NCBI GenBank assembly: GCA_039183375.1
Contig: JBCDBQ010000378.1
Span: forward strand, 1-7,286
DNA length: 7,286 nt
Direction of reading: 5' to 3'
From: Tectiglobus sp039183375
Lineage (GTDB): Bacteria; Pseudomonadota; Alphaproteobacteria; Rhizobiales; Hyphomicrobiaceae
The translations under genes and the position numbers were made by a program. This document shows, piece by piece, positions 1 through 5,247 of the stretch. Below the pieces are notes generated by a model. That model saw nothing but the letters and a program-made list of their open reading frames with translations, did not search any database and was not told the origin of the DNA. Every line of letters starts with the position of its first letter. Position 1 is the stretch's first letter.

Positions 1-96
1 ATGCAGCAGTCCAATACGAATGACACCGCATGCTTCCATCGGGCATTCAGAAACAGTCGTCGCAGCCGTGTGTTTGATCGCCCTATCCGTCGCCAT
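1..96 (-). CDS. Partial CDS (5' end): putative periplasmic-binding-fold protein, UrtA/AmiC-like
   Basis: This open frame starts at an ATG at 96-94 and runs out of the window at base 1, giving 32 residues. It overlaps the stop of the FecR-like gene by 14 nt, an arrangement typical of translationally coupled genes; no clear Shine-Dalgarno is seen, which fits coupling. The last visible residues, VIRIGLLH, resemble the first beta strand of urea/amide-type solute-binding proteins (UrtA, AmiC), where a similar IxxGxLHS string opens the mature domain. No hydrophobic signal peptide is visible in the first 32 residues, so the product may be cytoplasmic (AmiC-like sensor) or the ligand-binding part of a larger signalling protein. 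A second ATG at 39-37 is an alternative start just before the strand. The family call rests on about eight residues and is tentative. Confidence 0.42.
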   Translation of the reverse strand, partial: MATDRAIKHTAATTVSECPMEACGVIRIGLLH

Positions 97-817
97 GCAA
101 CTGGCGGATCAATTTGTTTGCCTGCGCACGACAGCCCCGCGCCGCCATCCACTGCAACAATTGACCACCAGGAGCTGCGTCAATGTCATCCGGCAGCACG
201 GAGAGCACGATGGCCGTGTTGCGTCCGCCGGCCAGGACGCTCAACTGAACGCCGTCGGCAAGCGGTTGATCGGAAACGCGATGCGTGGATTTCCCTGCCG
301 GCCAATCGATCTTTTTGGGCGCGCCGGTGAGCGGCCAGAGAGCAACAATCGCCGGCTGGCCGGCAGTTGGTCGCCACAACATCATTTCGTTGCCGCGTAC
401 GCAGGCCTTACCGGCCCGATGGGCCTCGACGATCCAGATATTGCCAGGCGTCGCGCGTTGCCCCGATCCAGGTGTTACGGCGCGCGTCGCACCGAGTGTT
501 GCCGAGCGCCGCGAAGTTCCCAGCAGTTTGCTGACTGCTGCGAGCTGGCTGCCGCCCTTCGTGCCCTTGCTACCTTTGATGGGGCCCGAGAAGGGACCTT
601 TGAGCTTAATGACCTCGCCGGACTGCGCGAGTACGGTGACGCGCCCGCCGGCAGCCAGGGTAATGCTACTGCCGGCTTTCAGTGTCTTGCCCGGCACAAG
701 CTGGGCGCCCGCATTGTCGGCCGCGATCACTACCAGTTCCGAAGCTGATACAACTTGCGCACATGCCAATGCCGTAACGATCACGAGTGCAGATAGTGTG
801 GGTCTCAGCAGGCGCAT
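83..817 (-). CDS. Exported FecR-like periplasmic protein of unknown function
   Basis: The product is 244 residues. The start at 817 is preferred over the longer frame opening at 934 because a good Shine-Dalgarno (GGAG, 7 nt before the ATG) and a perfect TATAAT lie just upstream, and because it opens directly with a signal peptide (basic MRLLR, hydrophobic core, likely cleavage after VVSA, residue 25). The mature N-terminal part (about 27-85) is beta-rich and glycine-rich, with a GGRVTVLAQSGEVIKLKGPF stretch resembling FecR-type domains. A basic Gly/Lys/Ser linker follows, then a second globular part (about 124-242) with tryptophans and two cysteines (C139, C229) that could form a disulfide. 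Cys19 in the signal is not in a convincing lipobox. The gene is divergent from the caspase-like gene and overlaps the next minus-strand gene. No enzymatic motif is seen; a ligand-binding, scaffold or sensory envelope role is only inferred. Confidence 0.72.
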   Translation of the reverse strand: MRLLRPTLSALVIVTALACAQVVSASELVVIAADNAGAQLVPGKTLKAGSSITLAAGGRVTVLAQSGEVIKLKGPFSGPIKGSKGTKGGSQLAAVSKLLGTSRRSATLGATRAVTPGSGQRATPGNIWIVEAHRAGKACVRGNEMMLWRPTAGQPAIVALWPLTGAPKKIDWPAGKSTHRVSDQPLADGVQLSVLAGGRNTAIVLSVLPDDIDAAPGGQLLQWMAARGCRAQANKLIRQLHGDG

Positions 818-847
818 CGCTTCACTCCGGTGTTCCTTGGTACAGCT

Positions 848-876
848 ATTATAAGCGCATTGACCAATTGCGAACA
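848..876 (-). promoter_or_regulatory. Putative sigma-70 promoter for the FecR-like gene
   Basis: Read on the minus strand, a perfect TATAAT lies at 853-848. Transcription would start near 841, giving a leader of about 24 nt that contains the GGAG ribosome site. The -35 region is poor: 17 bp upstream (876-871) reads TGTTCG. The call rests mainly on the exact -10 box and its placement. Confidence 0.42.
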
Positions 877-982
877 GCGCCAGGAAAGAGGATCCGGGAT
901 TAAGCTCAACGCTAGGTTTCAACTGTAATCTCAACAGTCGGCCGATGATGGCTCATGCTCATGATGCTGATTAATGTGGGCG

Positions 983-1011
983 ATGACAAAAAAGCGGCTG
1001 TCACCTATTAT
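983..1011 (+). promoter_or_regulatory. Putative sigma-70 promoter for the caspase-like gene
   Basis: ATGACA (983-988, five of six matches to the -35 consensus) is followed after exactly 17 bp by TATTAT (1006-1011, five of six to the -10). Transcription would begin near 1018, about 31 nt before the chosen ATG. It lies downstream of the ATG of the longest open frame at 974, so if real it excludes that start. Confidence 0.45.
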
Positions 1012-1048
1012 GCCTTATGGATCAATGCGATCCGTGCCGCGAGCTCAT

Positions 1049-2554
1049 ATGATGATACTAACGAGATGCATAATTGGCCTGGCCATATTGTTGGCCTCTA
1101 CGGCACACACATATGCCGGTGCAGGCCGCGTTGCACTGGTCATTGGAAACTCGGCCTACAAGCACGCCGCCGTCCTCGACAACCCGGTGAATGACGCGAA
1201 CGATATAGCCGCCGCACTGCAGAAGCAGAGCTTCAAGGTCATCAAGGGTATTGATCTTGATCATGCCGGCATGCTGGCCACGATCCGTAAGTTCAGTCGT
1301 GCTCTGAGCAAAGGCGATGTCGGTGTCTTCTTCTATGCCGGCCATGGTATCCAGATCAGCGGCAAGAATTATCTCGTCCCAACCGATGCCAAATTGACCG
1401 ATAGCTTCGGCATTGACTTCGAACTGGTCCGTCTCTCACGCATTCATCAGGCCATGGAGCAGTCGTCCAAGGTCAACATCATCTTCCTTGATGCCTGTCG
1501 CAACAATCCGATTGCGCGCAATCTGGCCCGATCGATGGGGACCCGCTCTGCTGCTGTCGGCAACGGCCTGGCGGTGATGGAGTCCGGTATCGGTTCTCTC
1601 ATCTCGTTTTCGACCCAGCCGGGTAACGTCGCATTAGATGGGCGTGGCATGCGCAATTCACCTTATTCGGCGGCGCTGGCGAAATACATCTCGCAGGGCA
1701 CGGGCGATATCACGGAGATCCTGATCAAAGTGCGCCGCGATGTGATGGCAGCCACGTCGCAACAGCAGGTGCCCTGGGAACACTCAGCACTCACGCAGCA
1801 GTTCTATTTCAAGAAACCGCAAGCCACCCCGCAGGCACCACAGTCGGCTGCAAACTCACCTGGCACACTGACGTTCGCGCAGCGTGCTGAGCTGGCGTTT
1901 TGGAATTCAGTCAAAGACAGCGGCGACCCTGCTCTATTGCGTTCCTATCTTGAGCAATACCCGCAAGGGGCGTTTGCAGCATTGGCGAAAGTTCTGGCCG
2001 CGCGACACAGCCAAACGGCCGTTGCTTCGAACACGACGGCAACGCCGAAAAAAAACAGCGGTACTGCTACGCGCGCCGCTGAGACTTCCGCAATACCGTC
2101 CGGCGTCAAAGAACAACCAAGCAACGCAGGCCTGAGCGCTCGAGAGCGTCGTCGTCGTGCGCGCTTGCTGAGGTTGCGAGCTAATCGCCGGGCCGCGGAG
2201 CAGAACCCTGACTCTGGTCCGGCCGCCAATCCTTCAAAGCAGGGCGCTGCCAAAGTGGCGCGTGTCGAGGCAACACGCAGCGCGGCACCACCACAATCAA
2301 ACGGGCAGGGCGCAGCCGAGAATGCGCGCGCGCACCGCTCCGACATTTATCTTGCCATTCAAAAGGAACTGAGGCGACTGAGTTGTTACAACGGAAGGGC
2401 CGATGGACGGTGGAGTAAGCGCAGCCATCTTGCACTGCGCCGAGCATACGGTTCCGGCAAGGCACCCTCGGTGTCGGACATGCGCGATTTGACAGTAAGC
2501 ACGGCCGCGCGGATCTTGTCGACCCTGCGCAAGTTTAAGCCCGCACATTGTTAA
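1049..2554 (+). CDS. Exported caspase-family (peptidase C14, metacaspase-like) protein
   Basis: The product is 501 residues. The start at 1049 (tandem ATG ATG) is chosen because it opens with a compact signal peptide (MMILTR, hydrophobic core, likely cleavage after AHTYA, residue 23) and follows a plausible promoter; starts at 974 or 1025 are possible. The caspase fold spans about 25-255. H99 in FFYAGHG and C150 in IFLDACRNNP form the expected catalytic dyad, followed by FSTQPG and the RNSPYSAALAKYI region, all intact. After a Pro/Ala linker, residues 277-318 carry an ELAFWNSVKDSGDP...YLEQYPQGAFAALA segment often found behind such domains. A long Ala/Ser/Arg-rich, strongly basic region follows (about 320-430). 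The C-terminus (432-501, QKELRRLSCYNGRADGRW) resembles a peptidoglycan-binding-like domain with two cysteines (C446, C501). It is probably a cysteine endopeptidase of the periplasm or envelope; its substrate is unknown, and the promoter region is shared with the FecR-like gene. Confidence 0.88.
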   Translation: MMILTRCIIGLAILLASTAHTYAGAGRVALVIGNSAYKHAAVLDNPVNDANDIAAALQKQSFKVIKGIDLDHAGMLATIRKFSRALSKGDVGVFFYAGHGIQISGKNYLVPTDAKLTDSFGIDFELVRLSRIHQAMEQSSKVNIIFLDACRNNPIARNLARSMGTRSAAVGNGLAVMESGIGSLISFSTQPGNVALDGRGMRNSPYSAALAKYISQGTGDITEILIKVRRDVMAATSQQQVPWEHSALTQQFYFKKPQATPQAPQSAANSPGTLTFAQRAELAFWNSVKDSGDPALLRSYLEQYPQGAFAALAKVLAARHSQTAVASNTTATPKKNSGTATRAAETSAIPSGVKEQPSNAGLSARERRRRARLLRLRANRRAAEQNPDSGPAANPSKQGAAKVARVEATRSAAPPQSNGQGAAENARAHRSDIYLAIQKELRRLSCYNGRADGRWSKRSHLALRRAYGSGKAPSVSDMRDLTVSTAARILSTLRKFKPAHC

Positions 2555-2639
2555 TCGAGGCGGGCAGCCGCTTCAGCACAATCAAACTAGGACCGTGCCG
2601 CAGCGCGACTAACGACAAACGCGGCGATCGGTGTGAGGG
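2555..2639. other. Convergent intergenic gap without a clear terminator
   Basis: This 85-bp stretch separates the ends of the caspase-like gene and the YciI-like gene, which face each other. A short GC-rich hairpin can be drawn near its left end (GCGG-GCAG-CCGC), but no T run follows in either direction, so no intrinsic terminator is called. No small gene is seen. Confidence 0.5.
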
Positions 2640-2939
2640 CTAGCTGCCCTGCTCGTCCATCAGGAATGCCAAGCGGTCATCAGTGCGGCCTGGGCTGATC
2701 TCCAGGATTTCGGCTGCGACCACGTCTTCGGCAACGAACGGATCTTCGTTGACGCGGGCCGTTATGGCGTCTCGTGACACGCCATGCGCGAGCACCGCGC
2801 CGCCAGCCTTGGGCTGCAAGCTCCCGACTACAAGAAAGACACCATCCTCAATGCCTTGTTTGATCCAAGCATTGTGAGCGTCCATCAATTCCGGTGCTTT
2901 GGCCTTATTGGTGGAGAAGCGCAGTAGGACAACAAACAT
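2640..2939 (-). CDS. YciI-like (YCII-related domain) small protein
   Basis: The product is 99 residues, the usual size for a single-domain YciI-family protein (ferredoxin-like alpha/beta fold). The start at 2939 opens directly with the first beta strand (MFVVLLRFS) and has a GAAAGG-type ribosome site about 8 nt upstream inside the end of tetR; a longer open frame to 3293 only overlaps tetR. The family pattern is visible: a helix with His22 (MDAHNAWIKQGIEDG), a VVGSLQPKAGG strand-turn, then NEDPFVAEDVV (D66-P-F), the conserved DPF block. Some relatives have been proposed to be small hydrolases or dehalogenase-like enzymes using a His/Asp pair, but most have no known substrate. It lies 4 nt after the TetR repressor and is almost certainly co-transcribed with it, so it is probably induced by the repressor's ligand. 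Confidence 0.82.
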   Translation of the reverse strand: MFVVLLRFSTNKAKAPELMDAHNAWIKQGIEDGVFLVVGSLQPKAGGAVLAHGVSRDAITARVNEDPFVAEDVVAAEILEISPGRTDDRLAFLMDEQGS

Positions 2940-2943
2940 GGGA

Positions 2944-3552
2944 TCAGCCTTTCTTGGCCTTGGGTGAAGATGTTGGAGAGGCTGCACGACCGCTGTTTGC
3001 CACCTGCGCCTCGGCCCATTGGCACATGTCACGCACCTCGGCACGTATGAACGCCTCATCGCCAAATGCGTTGGCGAGCGTAGCGACGCCCTGACTTCGT
3101 GCCAGAAGATGCAGCGCCAGTGTTGTGGCATCTCGTTTGCGGCCGCCCGCAGCAAACTGTTGCGCCAGCCAGTCACGGAACAGCCCGAAGATCTTGCGCG
3201 CTTCGGTGTGGGCATCATGGTCAAGTTTGGCGAGTTCATTGCACAACGTGCCGACGGGGCAACCGTGCGCCATGATGCTCTTGCGATTGGCAATAAGAAT
3301 CTGGATGAAACCCTGAATGCGCTCGGCCGGGGAGCTGCCTTCTGCCTCCCACAGCTCCAGCATCTCTTGCGTCTTGGCGAGCCGCAATGTGATCACGGCC
3401 TCGAGGATGTCATCCTTGGTTTTGAAATGATGGTAGAAGTTGCCGCGCGATATTTCGACGGCGGACGCAACATGAGCGAATGACGTGTGCTCGAAACCCT
3501 GTTCGTAGAACAGTTGATCGGCCGCTGCGATAATCCGCTCGCGTGTATTCAT
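2944..3552 (-). CDS. TetR/AcrR-family transcriptional repressor
   Basis: The product is 202 residues, typical of the family. The N-terminus has the classic three-helix DNA-binding domain: RERIIAAADQLFYEQGF (helix 1), then a helix-turn-helix at about 25-44 (FAHVASAVEISRGNFYHHF) followed by KTKDDIL. The ligand-binding half contains HGCPVGTLCNELAKLD (about 96-111), a sequence type common in TetR regulators of small detoxification or redox operons, with cysteines at 98, 104 and 177. The tail is Ser/Pro/Lys-rich. The ribosome site is weak (AGG about 10 nt upstream). Two palindromes overlap its own promoter, pointing to autorepression together with the downstream YciI-like gene. The inducer is unknown. 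A cysteine-based redox switch is conceivable but unsupported beyond the presence of the residues. Confidence 0.93.
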   Translation of the reverse strand: MNTRERIIAAADQLFYEQGFEHTSFAHVASAVEISRGNFYHHFKTKDDILEAVITLRLAKTQEMLELWEAEGSSPAERIQGFIQILIANRKSIMAHGCPVGTLCNELAKLDHDAHTEARKIFGLFRDWLAQQFAAGGRKRDATTLALHLLARSQGVATLANAFGDEAFIRAEVRDMCQWAEAQVANSGRAASPTSSPKAKKG

Positions 3553-3575
3553 AAGAGACGACCTAACGACACAAA

Positions 3576-3591
3576 TAGGACAAATGTCCCA
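3576..3591. promoter_or_regulatory. Probable TetR operator 1 (promoter-proximal palindrome)
   Basis: TAGGACA-AA-TGTCCCA is an inverted repeat with one mismatch in seven pairs. Its core GGAC-N4-GTCC matches operator 2. It covers the predicted transcription start of tetR (near 3587), 24 bp upstream of the ATG. Confidence 0.68.
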
Positions 3592-3593
3592 GA

Positions 3594-3622
3594 AAATTAG
3601 GACGAGTGTCCTAAGGAGTCAA
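3594..3622 (-). promoter_or_regulatory. Putative promoter of the tetR-yciI operon
   Basis: On the minus strand TTGACT (3622-3617, five of six matches to the -35) is followed after 17 bp by TAATTT (3599-3594, a weak -10). Operator 2 occupies most of the spacer, the usual geometry for TetR repression. The -35 is convincing and the -10 is not. Confidence 0.48.
3597..3614. promoter_or_regulatory. Probable TetR operator 2 (perfect palindrome)
   Basis: TTAGGAC-GAGT-GTCCTAA is a perfect 7-bp inverted repeat with a 4-bp centre. It shares the GGAC-N4-GTCC core with operator 1, and the centres are 22 bp apart, about two helical turns, so two repressor dimers could bind the same face of the DNA. Confidence 0.75.
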
Positions 3623-3772
3623 GTGTCTGTGGATCCCGAGGCGGCAACAGGCAAGGCGGCAACAGGCAACTCGGCCGTTGCACCCAAAGCTGCTACGTAA
3701 CGCCATTGCTTACTGCGCTGGCGTTCAGGACGGGCTCACAATGGGTGGAAACTTACGCGTGGTCGGGGTGGT
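3623..3772. other. Intergenic gap between the dioxygenase gene and the tetR promoter
   Basis: This 150-bp stretch lies between the end of the dioxygenase gene and the tetR promoter, both on the minus strand. It holds the 15-bp tandem duplication and a 7-bp inverted repeat (AACGCCA at 3699-3705, TGGCGTT at 3719-3725, 13-nt loop). The hairpin could shape the 3' end of the dioxygenase message but has no T run after it. No gene is recognisable. Confidence 0.5.
3639..3668. repeat. Exact 15-bp tandem duplication
   Basis: The unit AGGCGGCAACAGGCA occurs twice head to tail with no mismatch (3639-3653 and 3654-3668), upstream of the TetR promoter. It is non-coding as far as can be seen. A recent slippage duplication is the simplest reading. 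Confidence 0.8.
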
Positions 3773-4549
3773 CTAATGAGCCTGCAGGCAATCATCGCTC
3801 AGCGGTGTGACAGGCGTGAAATCTGCATGATGCTTGTAACCGGGTCGCTCGAATTTAGTTTGTTTGTTCGCGACCGGGTTCAGGATCAACGAAAAGATGG
3901 GCCGATCCCACGGCGACATATTGGGTGGCGAGCCATGAACCAGAATATCACCAAAGATCAGACCGGTTCCGGCCTTGCCCTTGGCAGAGACAAGTCCGCC
4001 CTTATTGATCAACTCACCGACGGCGGGTTGATCAACACACCACAGCGGATAACTGGTTGTCGACGTATCATGATGTGAGGGCGCTGCGCCAAAACGCTGT
4101 GAGCCTGGAACAAAATAGAGCGGCCCGTTAAACTCCGTGACATCGCTCAAGAACACATGGAGGTTGAGCGCCAGCGGCTCCGGCACACCGTCGTCGGCGT
4201 GGTGCGTTGCAAAGTCATAGTGCCATTGCCAGGCCTCACCGTCGAAGGCTGACTTAACGTTGATCTTGACCTGCTGGATGTAGAGATCATCGCCGCGCAA
4301 CTGTTGTGCGGGTGTGACCAGGCGGGGGTGGCGCACCAGCCTGGCAAATGTGTCATGGCGCTCATGCAGCCCCATGGCCGTGCGCACCTCGCCACTCTTC
4401 TTCTCAATGACGTTCGCTTCGCACTCTTCGGCAAAAACATCGGCCATTGCTGCATTCAGCTGTCCGACCTCTTCCTCGGAGAAGAGTTCTGGCAATATAA
4501 GAAAGCCATCATTCTCAAAAGCAGCAATCTGTTCAGCCGAAAGTTGCAT
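3773..4549 (-). CDS. Phytanoyl-CoA dioxygenase (PhyH)-family Fe(II)/2-oxoglutarate oxygenase, EctD-like
   Basis: The product is 258 residues, within the family range. The start at 4549 has a strong AGGAG ribosome site about 8 nt upstream and opens with the typical LSAEQIAAFENDGFLILPELF helix-strand. The iron-binding facial triad is visible as H110-x-D112 (WQWHYDF) and distal H205 (DILVHGSPPN), with R216 (PWDRPIFS) placed to hold the 2-oxoglutarate carboxylate. The central stretch, LHVFLSDVTEFNGPLYFVPGS, and the WHxDF...H context recall ectoine hydroxylase EctD, but EctD's usual WHSDFETWH reads WHYDFATHH here and no ectoine synthesis genes are nearby. It probably hydroxylates a small molecule in the cytoplasm using O2 and 2-oxoglutarate; the substrate is unknown. 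It follows the DM13 gene by 62 nt on the same strand and is likely co-transcribed. Confidence 0.9.
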   Translation of the reverse strand: MQLSAEQIAAFENDGFLILPELFSEEEVGQLNAAMADVFAEECEANVIEKKSGEVRTAMGLHERHDTFARLVRHPRLVTPAQQLRGDDLYIQQVKINVKSAFDGEAWQWHYDFATHHADDGVPEPLALNLHVFLSDVTEFNGPLYFVPGSQRFGAAPSHHDTSTTSYPLWCVDQPAVGELINKGGLVSAKGKAGTGLIFGDILVHGSPPNMSPWDRPIFSLILNPVANKQTKFERPGYKHHADFTPVTPLSDDCLQAH

Positions 4550-4611
4550 GGGTGTGCTCCTATCTTCGTCGTAACGTGGAGCATAACCAACGATCGAGGT
4601 GCCGTCACACC

Positions 4612-5085
4612 CTACTTGTATTTCACCGCCGTGATGAACTCACTGAAGCTCTCGCACCAGACAACAACCGTATTGAATTTCTCAATGTCGACATCGTTTG
4701 GCAATTCTACGATGAAGCCATCAAAAGTCTTGATGTCACCAACCTGTCGCGCAGCAGCTTTGAGTTTCAGAAACTGCTCTTCATCTTCCACAAAGGCTGT
4801 GGTCAGGTAGAGTTTGTAGTCGGGGCCTGGTGCTAGCTTCCCTTCATGGACAATCTGTTTCGGCGTGACGCTGATCTTGCCTTCGCCCCAATGCAGAAAA
4901 TCGCTGCCTTTGAGGTCACGTGTCAGTGTCCCGTTATAAAGTGCGGATTTGGCGGTGGCAGCCAATACTGCTTTGTCCGGCCCCTCCGGCGCGGTGAGGA
5001 TCGGCAGAAAGTACACACCGAGCGCGAACCCAATCGCCAGTGTCAGCGTGTGGCTCACACCTAAAAAAATCCATTTCAGCATCAT
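4612..5085 (-). CDS. Membrane-anchored DM13-domain protein
   Basis: The product is 157 residues. Residues 4-30 form one hydrophobic segment (signal anchor or uncleaved signal), placing the rest outside the cytoplasmic membrane. Residues about 45-155 match the DM13 pattern: a GTL...DFLHWGEGKISV opening, then GPDYKLYLTT, a FDGFIVELP strand, and a final NTVVVWCESFSEFITAVKY strand-helix with the single conserved cysteine (C144). DM13 domains have been proposed to take part in redox or electron-transfer reactions; no such activity is shown here. A GGAG ribosome site lies only 3 nt before the ATG at 5085 but 6 nt before the next ATG at 5082, so translation may begin at the second Met. The gene precedes the dioxygenase gene on the same strand, suggesting a shared job that the sequence does not define. 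Confidence 0.8.
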   Translation of the reverse strand: MMLKWIFLGVSHTLTLAIGFALGVYFLPILTAPEGPDKAVLAATAKSALYNGTLTRDLKGSDFLHWGEGKISVTPKQIVHEGKLAPGPDYKLYLTTAFVEDEEQFLKLKAAARQVGDIKTFDGFIVELPNDVDIEKFNTVVVWCESFSEFITAVKYK

Positions 5086-5247
5086 GCACTCCGGTCAAAC
5101 AAAGCTCATGATAGCGGTATACCCGTTTTCACCTGACAGTTTTAAGCCGGCTGGTGTGCGAACCAGTGAAATGCACTGTGCCAGGAGAGAACGGAGGCGC
5201 TATCAGCCGCATCCGCTTTCACAAGTCGAAGCACGAACACCGACCAA
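5086..5247. other. Intergenic gap between autotransporter and DM13 genes
   Basis: This 162-bp stretch lies between two minus-strand genes. It has a 5-bp hairpin (CTGGT at 5151-5155, ACCAG at 5162-5166) without a convincing T run and no clear -35/-10 pair. Whether the DM13 gene has its own promoter cannot be decided from the sequence. Confidence 0.4.

Noticed and set aside
20..748. Long plus-strand open frame of 242 codons opposite the FecR-like gene (and another at 285-854)
   Set aside because: The minus strand has a signal peptide, ribosome site and promoter, and its product looks like a folded exported protein. The plus-strand translations show no domain pattern and are antisense shadows of GC-rich coding DNA.
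818..934. 39-codon N-terminal extension of the FecR-like gene to an ATG at 934
   Set aside because: It would bury the signal peptide, lies across the perfect TATAAT and the GGAG ribosome site, and shows no family resemblance.
2558..2575. GC-rich hairpin in the convergent gap as a terminator
   Set aside because: The stem is short with one wobble pair, and no T run follows on either strand.
2940..3293. N-terminal extension of the YciI-like frame to 3293
   Set aside because: It overlaps tetR in another frame. The YciI fold begins at the Met at 2939, which has its own ribosome site.
3019..3483. Plus-strand 154-codon open frame opposite tetR
   Set aside because: TetR on the minus strand is unambiguous (helix-turn-helix and operators); the plus frame has no recognisable domain.
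3773..4549. Naming the dioxygenase ectD
   Set aside because: The signature around the first His/Asp differs from ectoine hydroxylases and no ectoine synthesis genes are in the window, so only the family is named.
4304..4836. Plus-strand frames opposite the start of the dioxygenase gene and the DM13 gene
   Set aside because: They cross two well-supported minus-strand genes and have no family pattern.
5151..5166. CTGGT/ACCAG hairpin after the autotransporter gene as a terminator
   Set aside because: Only five base pairs, and the following sequence lacks a convincing T run.
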